DNA from: WHSW01 sp963842795
GTDB lineage: Bacteria > Actinomycetota > Thermoleophilia > Solirubrobacterales > 70-9
NCBI GenBank assembly: GCA_963842795.1
Contig: CAWJHV010000010.1
Location: 1 to 64,000, forward strand
DNA: 64,000 nucleotides
Direction of reading: 5' to 3'
The notes under the pieces are model-generated. The model worked only from the letters and a program-made list of their open reading frames with translations. It was not told the DNA's origin and did no database searches. The position numbers and the translations under genes are program-made. Positions 46,796 through 55,087 of the stretch are shown in pieces (position 1 is the first letter of the stretch; each line of letters starts with the position of its first letter).

Positions 46796-48439
46796 GTGGC
46801 TACGATCGCCCGCGTGCGCTACCCGGTCGAAGAGTTCACCCCCGCCGAGCGCGCCCTGCTCGAGCCCCACTTCACCAACCTCGACCGCCCCGTCTTCTGC
46901 CTCGTCAACCTGCCGGAGACGGTCAAGGGAGCGCTGTTCGCGCGCTACTCGCGCTACCCGGGAAGCCTGCGGCGCCTGTTCCTGGAGGAGTTCGCCGGCG
47001 ACGTCCCGACCGGTGATCGGCCCTTCGACGGGGTCGAGGGCGAGCGCGCCGCGGGCCTCTACGAGCGCATCTTCATCGGCTACGGCGACGACTCGATCGC
47101 CCAGGTCGGCGGCGCTCACGTCGCGTGCGAGTGGGTCTCGAACGTGCTCACCAAGGTCCTCCAGCGCGGGCGCCTCGCCGCCTACCTCGAGCAGTCGACC
47201 CGCTACATCCCCTACGACAAGCCGATCGACGGCGCCGGGGGCTACCGCTACTACTCCGACGCGGAGCTGGGGCCGGCCTACAGGGAGGCGATGGACGAGA
47301 TCTTCGGCGTCTACTCGCGCGGGCTCGAGGAGGTGCAGGCGTGGGCCGCGGAGCGCTGGCCGCGCGCCGAAGGCCAGCCCGAGGGCGCCTGGCGGAGCTC
47401 GATCCGGGCCAAGGCGCTCGACCTGCTGCGCGGGCTGCTGCCGGCCTCGACCCTGAGCCACGTCGGGATGTACGCCTCCGGCCAGGCCTACGAGGGGCTG
47501 CTGCTGCGGCTCGCCGCCTCACCGCTGCCCGAGGCGCGCGGCTACGGCGAGCTGCTGCTCGCCGAGCTCGCCCAGGTGATCCCGAGCTTCGTCGCCCGCG
47601 TCGACCGACCCGATCGCGGCGGCGACTGGATCTCGCACCTGCGCGAGCGCCGCGAGTCGGCCGAGCGCGCCGTCGCCCGCCTGGGCCTCGACCGGCGCGG
47701 CGGCGACCCCGCCCCCTCGGTGGAGCTCGTGCACGTCGACGGCACCGAGGACGACCTCCTCCGCGCCTCGCTGTTCGAGTCCGCGGGCGTGGCCGAGTCG
47801 GAGATCCGCCGCCGGCTCGCGGCCCTGGACCCGATCGAGCGCGCCGAGCTCATCGGCGAGCTCGCGGGCGAGCGGCGCAACCGCCGCCACCGCCCCGGGC
47901 GCGGCTGGGAGGCCGTCCGCTACCGGTTCGAGATCGTCTCCGACTACGGCGGCTTCCGTGACCTCCAGCGCCACCGGATGCTCACCTGCCAGTGGCAGCG
48001 CCTCGGCCCGGACCTCGGGGCCGGCGTCCCCGACGAGGTGCGCGAGGCCGGCGTCGGCGACGAGTACGAGGGCGCGCTCGAGCTCTCACGGACGGAGTTC
48101 GAGCGCCTCGAGGCCGCCGGCCTGCCCGAGGCGGCCCCGTACGCGCTCTGCCTCGGCTACCGGATCCGGTACGTGCTCGACCTCAACGCCCGCGAGGCGA
48201 TGCACCTGTGCGAGCTGCGCTCCGGGCGCGAGGGCCATCCGACCTACCGCGCGGTCGCCCAGGCGATGCACGAGCGGATCGCCGCGGTGCACCCGGCGAT
48301 CGCCGGCGCGATGGTCCACGTCGACTCGACCACCGAGCCGCGGCTCGAGCGGATCCTGAGCGAGATCCGGACCCACCGCAAGAAGCTCGCGGCGAGCCCG
48401 TCCGCCGACGCGCCACCCGGCGTCAGCACCCTGGGCTAG
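46796..48439 (+). CDS. Duplicated ThyX-like protein
   Basis: This 547-residue protein is about twice the size of ThyX (flavin-dependent thymidylate synthase). The first domain has GYGDDSIAQVGGAHVACEWVSN and RGRLAAYLEQSTRYIPYD, aligning with the signature RHRxxSxNExSxRY but with only the E-x-S-x-RY half kept. The second has RFEIVSDYGGFRDLQRHRMLTCQW, keeping RHR and a Thr but losing the rest, followed by EAMHLCELRSGREGHPTYR near the substrate end. It starts at a GTG at 46796, 27 bp after the nitrilase. A true synthase role is uncertain: canonical activity would need the two halves to complement each other. Confidence 0.8.
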   Translation: MATIARVRYPVEEFTPAERALLEPHFTNLDRPVFCLVNLPETVKGALFARYSRYPGSLRRLFLEEFAGDVPTGDRPFDGVEGERAAGLYERIFIGYGDDSIAQVGGAHVACEWVSNVLTKVLQRGRLAAYLEQSTRYIPYDKPIDGAGGYRYYSDAELGPAYREAMDEIFGVYSRGLEEVQAWAAERWPRAEGQPEGAWRSSIRAKALDLLRGLLPASTLSHVGMYASGQAYEGLLLRLAASPLPEARGYGELLLAELAQVIPSFVARVDRPDRGGDWISHLRERRESAERAVARLGLDRRGGDPAPSVELVHVDGTEDDLLRASLFESAGVAESEIRRRLAALDPIERAELIGELAGERRNRRHRPGRGWEAVRYRFEIVSDYGGFRDLQRHRMLTCQWQRLGPDLGAGVPDEVREAGVGDEYEGALELSRTEFERLEAAGLPEAAPYALCLGYRIRYVLDLNAREAMHLCELRSGREGHPTYRAVAQAMHERIAAVHPAIAGAMVHVDSTTEPRLERILSEIRTHRKKLAASPSADAPPGVSTLG

Positions 48440-48455
48440 CCGACCCGCGGCTGGT

Positions 48456-49757
48456 CTACGGGATCTTCCGCCGCCGCTCGCAACCCGGACCGCGGTCGCG
48501 GCCGGGGCCGCCGACGCACACGTCGAAGCCGGGGCCCCCGGCGAGCACGTCCGCCCCGGGGCCGCCCCGGAGCTCGTCGTTGCCTGGCCCGCCGCGCAGC
48601 CGGTCGCGCCCCGCTCCCCCGCACGCCGCGTCACCGCCCCCGAGCCCGCGCGCCACGTCGCCGGCGCCGGCGAGCCTGAAGGCCTCGCCGCCCTCGCCGC
48701 CCGCGAGGTCGTCCGCCGCGGCGCCGCCCAGGTTGGTGACCTCCGAGCCGGCGCACAGCAGCGGCGGACCGGACGCGCGGTCGTAGAGCTCGTTCGCGGC
48801 GGAGCCGAAGTAGGGGCCGTAGAGGTGCGTGAGGTCCGTCGCGTAGCCGTAGCTCGTCAGCCCGTTGACCGCGCCTTCGGCGTTCACCCAGCTGCCGCCG
48901 CTGGAGCCCGCGCTCATGTCGCAGTCGATCTGCATCGTCTGCGGACCGCTGCCGGGCGGGCTGTCGCTGCCCGTCACCGAAGAGGGACAGGAGAAGAGGC
49001 TCCCGCCGTCGAAGTCGAGGTGAAAGACGGTCGGCTCGGCCGGGTAGCCGAAGGCGACGAACTGGGCCGCCCGCGGGCGGCCGAAGGCGATTTCGCGCCC
49101 GCCGACCACATCCTCGATCCCGCGCCCCTCCTCGTCGCGGGCGACCCGGGCTGCGCCCAGGTCCTGGCGCGAGCTGGCGTCCTCCGACCAGGCCTCGGTC
49201 GTGAACAGCTCGCGCGCGGGCCAGCTCCCGAACGGCCGGTCGCCGTCCCTGTAGCCGGGGACGAAGACCCAGTTGGTGGCGAAGCCGCCGCCGAAGTCGG
49301 CGTCGTCGACGCAGTGGCCCGCCGTCAACACGAGCGTGTGGCCGTTGGAGACGACGACCGTGCCCGAGCAGACGAAGTCGCCCGGGTCGGAGCCGGCGGC
49401 GATCGTGAGGAAGACCTTGCCGTGGACCCGGGTGGGAAAGGCGGTGTTCGTGGCGCTGCTGTCGACCGCGGTGCGCGGCCGCCGCTCGACCGGCCCGAGG
49501 CGCTCGTGCGGGGCGCGACGCAGCCTCCCCGCGGCGTCGGCGACCAGCCCGGCCGGGGTCGCCGCGCGCATTCTCCGCACGGTCCAGTAGTCGCGGACCG
49601 CCGCCGGACTGCGCGCGGCCCGCGCCGCGACCACGTCCGAAGCGCCACTCGCGCCCGGAGCCGCCGCGCCTCCCGCCGCCGAGGCGAGCAGCGACGCCAG
49701 CGCCGCGGCCACGACGAGCGCGAGCCGCGGCAAGATCTCCCGCCGACCGCCGATCAC
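48456..49757 (-). CDS. Secreted trypsin-like protease with RTX-type repeats
   Basis: The 433-residue protein has a signal peptide (LALVVAAALASLLASAAGGAAA) and a propeptide-like region. It is followed by an S1-type domain: HTLVLTAGHCVDD (His), an Asp in SRQDLGAARV and the nucleophile in MSAGSSGGSWVN. The C-terminal 75 residues contain hemolysin-type calcium-binding repeats (GGAGRDRLRGGPGNDELRGGPGADVLAGGPG). The protease part resembles glutamyl-endopeptidase-like bacterial enzymes. Combination of an S1 protease with nonapeptide repeats suggests a calcium-dependent secreted enzyme. It ends 16 bases from the convergent ThyX-like gene. Confidence 0.85.
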   Translation of the reverse strand: MIGGRREILPRLALVVAAALASLLASAAGGAAAPGASGASDVVAARAARSPAAVRDYWTVRRMRAATPAGLVADAAGRLRRAPHERLGPVERRPRTAVDSSATNTAFPTRVHGKVFLTIAAGSDPGDFVCSGTVVVSNGHTLVLTAGHCVDDADFGGGFATNWVFVPGYRDGDRPFGSWPARELFTTEAWSEDASSRQDLGAARVARDEEGRGIEDVVGGREIAFGRPRAAQFVAFGYPAEPTVFHLDFDGGSLFSCPSSVTGSDSPPGSGPQTMQIDCDMSAGSSGGSWVNAEGAVNGLTSYGYATDLTHLYGPYFGSAANELYDRASGPPLLCAGSEVTNLGGAAADDLAGGEGGEAFRLAGAGDVARGLGGGDAACGGAGRDRLRGGPGNDELRGGPGADVLAGGPGFDVCVGGPGRDRGPGCERRRKIP

Positions 49758-49810
49758 GGCGCTGACCCTAGATCAAGGTTTCGGGCCCGCGCGCCGGTTC
49801 GCAGCGGGCG

Positions 49811-50866
49811 CTACTTCGCCGCGAGCTCCGGCGGGCGGGCCTCCGGCGGGACGCAGAACGAGCCGTCGGAGAATCCCTGACCCTCGATCCCGAACGCCCA
49901 GTTGAAGCGCGAGCGGTAGTTCTCGAGCGCGATGATGCTCGTCAGCTCGACCATCTGGGCCTCGTCGAGGTGCTCGCAGAGCTGCGCGAACAGGCGCTCG
50001 GGAACGTCGACCGGGCTCCGGGACATCCCGGTGGCGTAGTCGAGGACGAGCTTCTCCACGTCGCTGAACCGCTCGCTGGAGGCGTAGGTCGGCAACTCGC
50101 GCAGGTCCTGCTCGTCGACTCCCGCCTCGTCGCTGATCGCCGAGCCGAAGTCCAGGCACCACTCGCAGCCGGAGATCATCGCGGTCCGCACCTCGGCGAG
50201 ATACTTGAGGCGCTTGTCGACGAGCCGGGAGCGCTCGGACGCGAGCTCGAACGCCGAGTAGCCGACCATCACCTTCGGGTGATGGGCGAAGACGCGCAGC
50301 GGGTCGACGACCTCGCCGTAGCGGCGGCGGGACTCCCGGTAGGTCGCCCTCACGACCGGGTTGCGGGTGTTCTCCGGGACGCCCGCGATCCGCGAGTTGG
50401 TGCCGTCGGGTACCGCCCGCGCTCCCGCCGGGCGCGCCACCGGCGGCCGGCGAAGCTCGAACAGCACCCACAGCGGCAGCACCACCGTGGCCGCGAGGCC
50501 GAGCGCGTTGGCGATCGCGTCGCCGGTCGAGTACGGGCCGAGGTTGAGGTAGTGGTAGACCGTGTGCGGGATCGCGAACAGCAGGAACGAGGCGCAGGCG
50601 AGGATCACCGTCCGCCGCTCCAGGGTCCACGCCGCCACCAACAGCACCAGCGCGGTGGCAAGGAAGAGCCCGCCGACGTCGCGGACCAGGTGCTCGTTGT
50701 AGGCGGGCAGCGCCTCGACCCAACCGCGCCCGAGGGGGAAGTCCTCGTAGAACGAGCGCGGGGCGAAGAGCGCATAGAGCCCGTCGGTGAGCTGGATCAG
50801 CCCGAGCGCGCCGAGGGCGATGCGAATCGCGGTCCGGTGGCGCGTCGGCGTGGTCGTCTCAGGCAT
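49811..50866 (-). CDS. Membrane-anchored carboxymuconolactone decarboxylase-like protein
   Basis: This 351-residue protein is a fusion. The first 140 residues hold four hydrophobic helices (IRIALGALGLIQLTDGLYALF, GLFLATALVLLVAAWTL, ILACASFLLFAIPHTVYHYL, GLAATVVLPLWVLFEL) of the DUF4345/DoxX-like kind. The rest is a carboxymuconolactone decarboxylase/AhpD domain with the redox-active MISGCEWCLDFGSA (Cys-x2-Cys) and HPKVMVGYSAFE. AhpD-type CMD proteins act as peroxidase partners. The ATG overlaps the end of the TetR gene, so it is probably under its control. Confidence 0.85.
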   Translation of the reverse strand: MPETTTPTRHRTAIRIALGALGLIQLTDGLYALFAPRSFYEDFPLGRGWVEALPAYNEHLVRDVGGLFLATALVLLVAAWTLERRTVILACASFLLFAIPHTVYHYLNLGPYSTGDAIANALGLAATVVLPLWVLFELRRPPVARPAGARAVPDGTNSRIAGVPENTRNPVVRATYRESRRRYGEVVDPLRVFAHHPKVMVGYSAFELASERSRLVDKRLKYLAEVRTAMISGCEWCLDFGSAISDEAGVDEQDLRELPTYASSERFSDVEKLVLDYATGMSRSPVDVPERLFAQLCEHLDEAQMVELTSIIALENYRSRFNWAFGIEGQGFSDGSFCVPPEARPPELAAK

Positions 50867-51494
50867 GGGCTGGGCTCCTCTCGAGGTTGTCGATGATCGC
50901 GACGCAGGCGTCGACCCAGGCGGCGACGAAGCGTTCCTCGTCGACGCCGGCGACACCCTCGCCGAACATCGTCTGCTGCAGGCTGAAGCCGACCAGCGAG
51001 GCGCAGATCACCTCGCCGAGGGCCTCGGGGTCGGTGAACTCGACGCCGCGCTCGGCCGCGTAGCGCCTCAAGCCGTTGATCGAGAGCTCGATCCCGCTGC
51101 GGACGATCGTCGCGCAGAAGCGCTCGGCGAGCTCCGGGGCCCGGCCGCCGTCGCGCATCACCACCTGGACCAGCTGGCGCTCGCGGGCGAGCTCCCCGAG
51201 CCCCCAGCGGGCGATCAGCGTGAGCTCCGCGCGCAGGTCGCCGAGCGGGGCCAGGGCGAGCCGGGAGTTGAACGAGTCGATCGCCGCGATCCGCTCCGAG
51301 AGCGCCGCCTCGAACAGCTCGTCCTTGCTCGGGAAGTGCTTGTAGAGGGCCCCGGAGCGCGGCGAGAGCCCGGCGGCGGCCTCGATCTCACCGATCGACG
51401 TGCCGAGGTAGCCGCGCTCGGCGAACAGCTCCAGCGCCGCCGCGAGAATCCGCTCGCGCGTCGGAGATGCGGTGGCCTGCGGCTCGGTAATCAC
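50859..51494 (-). CDS. TetR-family repressor
   Basis: This 211-residue regulator has an N-terminal helix-turn-helix (TRERILAAALELFAERGYLGTSIGEIEAAAGLSPRSGALYKHFPSKDELFEAAL) with the YKHFPSKDEL end typical of TetR, followed by a variable ligand domain. It starts at a GTG at 51494 that lies inside a palindromic operator, which strongly suggests autoregulation. Its stop overlaps the CMD fusion gene by 8 bp. The regulated set probably includes the CMD fusion. Confidence 0.9.
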   Translation of the reverse strand: MITEPQATASPTRERILAAALELFAERGYLGTSIGEIEAAAGLSPRSGALYKHFPSKDELFEAALSERIAAIDSFNSRLALAPLGDLRAELTLIARWGLGELARERQLVQVVMRDGGRAPELAERFCATIVRSGIELSINGLRRYAAERGVEFTDPEALGEVICASLVGFSLQQTMFGEGVAGVDEERFVAAWVDACVAIIDNLERSPAHA

Positions 51495-51524
51495 CGGATT
51501 ACCGATGGTAAACGATCGATTACC
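51486..51524. promoter_or_regulatory. Two tandem TetR operator palindromes
   Basis: GGTAATC-ACCG-GATTACC (51486-51503) is a perfect 7+7 palindrome. GGTAAAC-GATC-GATTACC (51507-51524) is the same palindrome with one changed arm base. Their centres are 21 bp apart, two helical turns, so two dimers could bind on one face. The first covers the TetR start codon. Confidence 0.72.
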
Positions 51525-51769
51525 GAGGCGAAGGAGTGGCGAGCGCGTTGCGTTACGTTCGTGGCGCTCGCGTGCGCCTCGGCAGTGCACCGCTCGACGA
51601 GAGTGGAGTTTTGGACGCATACCGTCCAAAACCTCACGCTCGTCATCGGGGGAGACGGAAGCGTGCGGGTGTCGTGGCGATCGCGTCGCCCGCGCGCGAA
51701 AGAAGGCACACGGGCCCGCGTTACCACTCAGGCTCACCCCCTCACTGCCAAGCCACGGCCCGCGTCGCC
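51519..51769. repeat. Repeat element copy A (about 250 bp, MITE-like)
   Basis: This fills the gene-free gap between the TetR gene and the alpha/beta hydrolase. It is collinear with copy B at 61.9 kb. In order it has GAAGGAGTGG (51530), GCGTTACGTTCGTGG (51550) enclosed by arms GCGAGCGC/GCGCTCGC (51539-51546, 51564-51571), and a long hairpin at 51596-51644 whose core is GTTTTGGACG-CATAC-CGTCCAAAAC. It ends with CCCTCACTGCCAAGCCACGG (51739-51758). The rightmost block lies 19 bp past the hydrolase stop. No open frame of note. Confidence 0.55.
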
Positions 51770-51787
51770 CGGCGCCCCGGCCCGCTG

Positions 51788-52777
51788 CTACCGGACCGTC
51801 GCCAGCGTCTCCGAGAGCCACGCCTCGACTGGCTCGATCGCTGCCCCGAGGTCGTCGAGGAAGAGCTGGTGACCGGCGCCTTGGATCTCGAGGTAGGTCG
51901 CACGCGGGGGCCTGGCGCGCTCGAGCGAACGCAGGGTGAGCTCGGGCGTGACCATCCGGTCGGCGCCTCCGATCACCACCAGCACCGGGATCTCGACCCG
52001 CTCCCATGCGAGCTGCGGTCGGAAGCCGAGGTAGCCGGCGATCGAGCGGATCGTGACCCGGAAGTTGAACAGCCCGTCGACCTGCTCGTCGAAGTAGCGC
52101 TTGGTCACCGGGTCGAGCGCGACCTCGTCGTAGTCGGCGATCCGGCGCACGGGCACGAGCAGCCTCGGGACGACGCGGGCGAGCGCGGCGACCAGCGGAG
52201 CCCTGCGGGCGAAGCCCGGATCGGGATGGACCTCCGGGTGGCCGATGCAGTGGCAGACCGCGGCGTCGACGTCCGGCTCCCGGGTCAGCAGGTACCAGCT
52301 CATGATCCCGCCGAGCGAGTCGCCGACGAGGATCACCGGGCCGGTGGAGCGCTCGCGGGCGATCCCGATCGCGAGCTCGAGCACCGCGAGGTCGTCCTCG
52401 AGCGTGGAGTCGCCGCGCCGACCCTCGGAGATCCCGTGCCCGAGCCGGTCGACGAGCAGCGAGTTGAAGCCGCGCGCGGAGAGCGCCGCCGCCAGCGGCA
52501 GGTGGCGACGGACGTGATCGCCGAGGCCGTGGGCGAAGACCACCGTCGGCGCCGTCGGATCGTCGCCGTGACGCTCGATGTGGATCGCGGCGCCCCTGTG
52601 GGCGGCCCACTCGTGCTCGAGGGCGTCCAGCTCGCCCTCGAGGTCGAGGGCCGCGAGCGCCGGGTTGCGCGACCGCGCCTCGAGCACGACCCGGGTCGGG
52701 ACCTCGAGCAGGCGCTCGGCCGCGGCGCCGCGCGGCGGATCGGGCTGGTGGTCGAACCCGCTGCGCGGTGGCGTCAC
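51788..52777 (-). CDS. Alpha/beta hydrolase
   Basis: This 329-residue alpha/beta hydrolase has the oxyanion region VVFAHGLGDHVRRH, RLGHGISEGRRGDSTLEDDLAVLELAI, the nucleophile elbow LVGDSLGGIMS, a late acid in VIGGADRMVTPE and the catalytic His in IQGAGHQLFLDD. It resembles monoacylglycerol-lipase/lysophospholipase-type members. The GTG start overlaps the stop of the membrane-protein gene (GTGA), making a leftward operon of four genes. Confidence 0.87.
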   Translation of the reverse strand: MTPPRSGFDHQPDPPRGAAAERLLEVPTRVVLEARSRNPALAALDLEGELDALEHEWAAHRGAAIHIERHGDDPTAPTVVFAHGLGDHVRRHLPLAAALSARGFNSLLVDRLGHGISEGRRGDSTLEDDLAVLELAIGIARERSTGPVILVGDSLGGIMSWYLLTREPDVDAAVCHCIGHPEVHPDPGFARRAPLVAALARVVPRLLVPVRRIADYDEVALDPVTKRYFDEQVDGLFNFRVTIRSIAGYLGFRPQLAWERVEIPVLVVIGGADRMVTPELTLRSLERARPPRATYLEIQGAGHQLFLDDLGAAIEPVEAWLSETLATVR

Positions 52778-53655
52778 TGGCGCCGCTTGCGCTTGCGCTT
52801 GCGGGCACGCTCGCGGCGCGCGGAGTGGTCCCGCGGTTCGCTGTCCCCGGCGAACACCTCGGAGGCGTCGGCCTCGACCACGTCCGACGGTCCCGCGGTC
52901 GCCGGCGCCGGCTCCTCCCCCGGCTTCAGCCACGGGATCGCCTCGCCGGCGTCCCAGGCCGGCGGGCGCCCCCTCGGCACGCGGTCGAGGATCACAAAGC
53001 CGAGCCAGCCGAACCAGATCATCAGCGCCAGCAGCGAGAGCGCCGGGACGATGAACAGCGAGGAGACGCCGAGCGCCATCCCGAGGGTGGCGAAGAAGCG
53101 GCTCAGCAGGCCGACGCGCATCGCCTGCAGGGGCACGTAGACCATCGCCACGATCAGCCCGAGCAGCGCCGGGAGCAGCAGGTTGGCGGCGACGTCGAAG
53201 GCGGTGCTGGCGTCGATCAGGTCGTCGAGCAGCGTGTAGATGTCGCCGCCGGGGTCGGCCTGCGAGACGAAGTCCGAGGAGACCTGAGTCTGCGCGAACC
53301 AGGCGATCAGCCCCTGGACACCGAGCAGGATCGGGCCGATGAAGACGAACCCGACCATGGCGCCGTTGACGCGCTCGCTGCGCGCCTGGGCGGCGCGGAA
53401 CAGGTACAGCAGCGGGACCACCAGGGCGAAGAACGCGAGGCTGCGCAGCGTGGCCGAGGCGAGCAGCTGGCCGGCGGCGTCGTCGATCGCCCGGTACTGC
53501 TCGGTCTCCAGCCCCGAGAGCGGCACCGAGCCGCTCTGGTCGAGGACGACCGAGATGATGTAGAGCGGCGCCGCGCCGATCGCCGCGAACCCGGCGAGCC
53601 GCTGCCCCCGGCTCTCGCGATCGATGATCTGGCGCCGGTTCATCGGGCGGCTCAA
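52774..53655 (-). CDS. Hypothetical membrane protein with basic tail
   Basis: This 293-residue protein has about six hydrophobic helices (LAGFAAIGAAPLYIISVVL, LRSLAFFALVVPLLYLF, GAMVGFVFIGPILLGVQGLIAWF, LLLPALLGLIVAMVYVPL, FFATLGMALGVSSLFIVPALSLLALMIWFGWL). Its soluble C-terminus ends in the strongly basic ARRERARKRKRKRRQ. I do not recognise a named family; DUF4386-like proteins are similar in outline. It overlaps the 71-residue gene upstream and the hydrolase downstream by four bases each. Confidence 0.72.
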   Translation of the reverse strand: MSRPMNRRQIIDRESRGQRLAGFAAIGAAPLYIISVVLDQSGSVPLSGLETEQYRAIDDAAGQLLASATLRSLAFFALVVPLLYLFRAAQARSERVNGAMVGFVFIGPILLGVQGLIAWFAQTQVSSDFVSQADPGGDIYTLLDDLIDASTAFDVAANLLLPALLGLIVAMVYVPLQAMRVGLLSRFFATLGMALGVSSLFIVPALSLLALMIWFGWLGFVILDRVPRGRPPAWDAGEAIPWLKPGEEPAPATAGPSDVVEADASEVFAGDSEPRDHSARRERARKRKRKRRQ

Positions 53656-53867
53656 TCGGCGTCCGCCCGCTGCGGGCGGCCGCGGGCGGGCTTGAGCTCG
53701 ACGCGGTCGGCGGCCGAGCGGATCGGGATGTAATCGTCGTCGCCGCCGACGATCCGCGAGACCCGCTCACCCGCGACCAGGACCAGGTCCAACACTGGCG
53801 CGGAGAAGCCGATCAGGGCCTCGAAGCGGGCGCGGGTCAGCTGCTGCTGCGGGGTCGGAGGCGGCAT
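53652..53867 (-). CDS. Small hypothetical protein (71 residues)
   Basis: This short frame starts MPPPTPQQQLTRARFEALIGFSAPVLDLVLVAGERVSRIVGGDDDYIPIRS and has a basic end. It has a central amphipathic helix and no cysteine. The ATG-stop overlap (ATGA) with the membrane protein gene supports a real gene. No family recognised. Confidence 0.6.
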   Translation of the reverse strand: MPPPTPQQQLTRARFEALIGFSAPVLDLVLVAGERVSRIVGGDDDYIPIRSAADRVELKPARGRPQRADAD

Positions 53868-53876
53868 CCGGAGTAC

Positions 53877-54323
53877 TCAGCCGCGCTCGTGGAAGAAGAA
53901 GCCGGGCAGCGCGCCCTCGATCACCTGCTGGGTCATCCGCTGGGCGACCTCGAGATCGCCGGTGCGCACCGCGATGTCGTCGAGGGTCACGATCCCGACC
54001 AGGCGCTCGCCGTCGAGCACCGGAAGCCGCCGGATCCGATGCTGGACCATCAGCGCGGCCGCCTCCTCGAGATCCATCTCCGGCTCGCCGGTGACCAGGG
54101 GCCGGGACGAGTGCTCGGCGATCGGCTCGCTCGGCGACCGCTCCTCGGCGAGCGCGCGGACGGCGAGGTCGCGGTCCGTGACCATCGCGGCGGGCTCACC
54201 CTCCGAGTCGCAGATGACGACCGAGCCCACGGAGCGGTCGCGCATCAACCGGGCGACCGCGAGGACCTCGGCGTCGGCGCTCGCCGTGACCACGCCCGCG
54301 GTCATGATCTCGCGCAGCTGCAT
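53877..54323 (-). CDS. CBS-domain protein
   Basis: This 148-residue protein has two CBS motifs in tandem: IMTAGVVTASADAEVLAVARLMRDRSVGSVVIC with MVTDRDLAVRALAE, then MDLEEAAALMVQHRIRRLPVLDGERLVGIVTLDDIAV. Such stand-alone pairs bind adenine nucleotides and often sense energy state. I prefer the ATG at 54323 over one at 54362, which would overlap the divergent gene. It ends nine bases before the 71-residue gene. Confidence 0.88.
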   Translation of the reverse strand: MQLREIMTAGVVTASADAEVLAVARLMRDRSVGSVVICDSEGEPAAMVTDRDLAVRALAEERSPSEPIAEHSSRPLVTGEPEMDLEEAAALMVQHRIRRLPVLDGERLVGIVTLDDIAVRTGDLEVAQRMTQQVIEGALPGFFFHERG

Positions 54324-54360
54324 GAGCGAACGATATCCGGGCGAATACGATCCGGCGTCC

Positions 54361-55011
54361 ATGGCATCGGTGCTCGAGCAGGGCGAGCCGGGAAGCTGCC
54401 CGCTGTGCGGCCGCCGGCTCTACGGTTGGATCGCGCTCCCGGCCCGCGACGGCGAGGCGAGCATCGGCGTCCCGCTGGACGAGGGCGAGCGGGTGCTCGA
54501 CCGCTGCGAGGGCTGCGGGGTCGCGGTCGAGCGCGACCGAGAGGTCGAGCTGACGGCCGAGTGGGAGGCCGTCTGCCGCTCGGGCGAGCCCGGCGCGCCC
54601 GAGATCGCGATCCCCAACCGGGCGAGCCTGCAGGCGGCGATCGGGGTCGAGGGCTGGGCGGAGATCGACGGCTCGCCCGGCGGGCTGATCCACACCCCGG
54701 CGAGCCTCGCGCTGCTCGCCGAGCGCAACGACCACGAGCTCGAGCGCCAGCCGCGCGCGCTCTCGCGACGCGCCCAGGCGTGGATGTGGCAGACGCTGCT
54801 CAACGGGCTCACGTTCCATCCCAACTTCGCTCGCGAGGTCCGAGCCGGACGCCTGCGGGCGGCCGGCGACCGGGCCAGGTTCACGGTCGACGTCGTGGTC
54901 ACGGTGCTCGGAGCGCCCCTGGTCGCCCTGGTCTCGGTCCCGCTCGAGCTCGGGGCGACGCTCGCCGGCCGCGGCGGCGAGCTCAGAGCAACGGCGCACA
55001 AGCGCCGCTGA
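54361..55011 (+). CDS. Hypothetical protein with N-terminal zinc ribbon
   Basis: The 216-residue protein begins GSCPLCGRRLYGW and has a second pair in RCEGCGVAVERD, forming a likely four-cysteine zinc ribbon. The rest contains RRAQAWMWQTLLNGLTFHPNFAREVRAGRLR and a C-terminal hydrophobic helix (FTVDVVVTVLGAPLVALVSVPLELGATLAG) that may anchor it to the membrane. No family is recognised with certainty. It diverges from the CBS gene, 37 bp away. Confidence 0.7.
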   Translation: MASVLEQGEPGSCPLCGRRLYGWIALPARDGEASIGVPLDEGERVLDRCEGCGVAVERDREVELTAEWEAVCRSGEPGAPEIAIPNRASLQAAIGVEGWAEIDGSPGGLIHTPASLALLAERNDHELERQPRALSRRAQAWMWQTLLNGLTFHPNFAREVRAGRLRAAGDRARFTVDVVVTVLGAPLVALVSVPLELGATLAGRGGELRATAHKRR

Positions 55012-55029
55012 CGCCGCCCAGCCCGGGCG

Positions 55030-55074
55030 CGACTGGCGCAAAACGACGGACTATTCGGCGAAAGGCGCCAGTCG
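55030..55074. terminator. Convergent-gene hairpin
   Basis: CGACTGGCGC (55030-55039) and GCGCCAGTCG (55065-55074) are perfect 10-bp arms around a 25-base, AT-richer loop. The hairpin lies in the 76-bp gap between convergent genes and is symmetric, so it could terminate both. The long loop is unusual. Confidence 0.5.
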
Positions 55075-55087
55075 GCGGGGTGGCGGC

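Noticed and set aside
51491..51727. A 78-codon leftward frame between the TetR gene and the hydrolase
   Set aside because: It overlaps the TetR operator and the hairpins of repeat copy A, has no ribosome-binding site and resembles no protein; better explained as repeat DNA.
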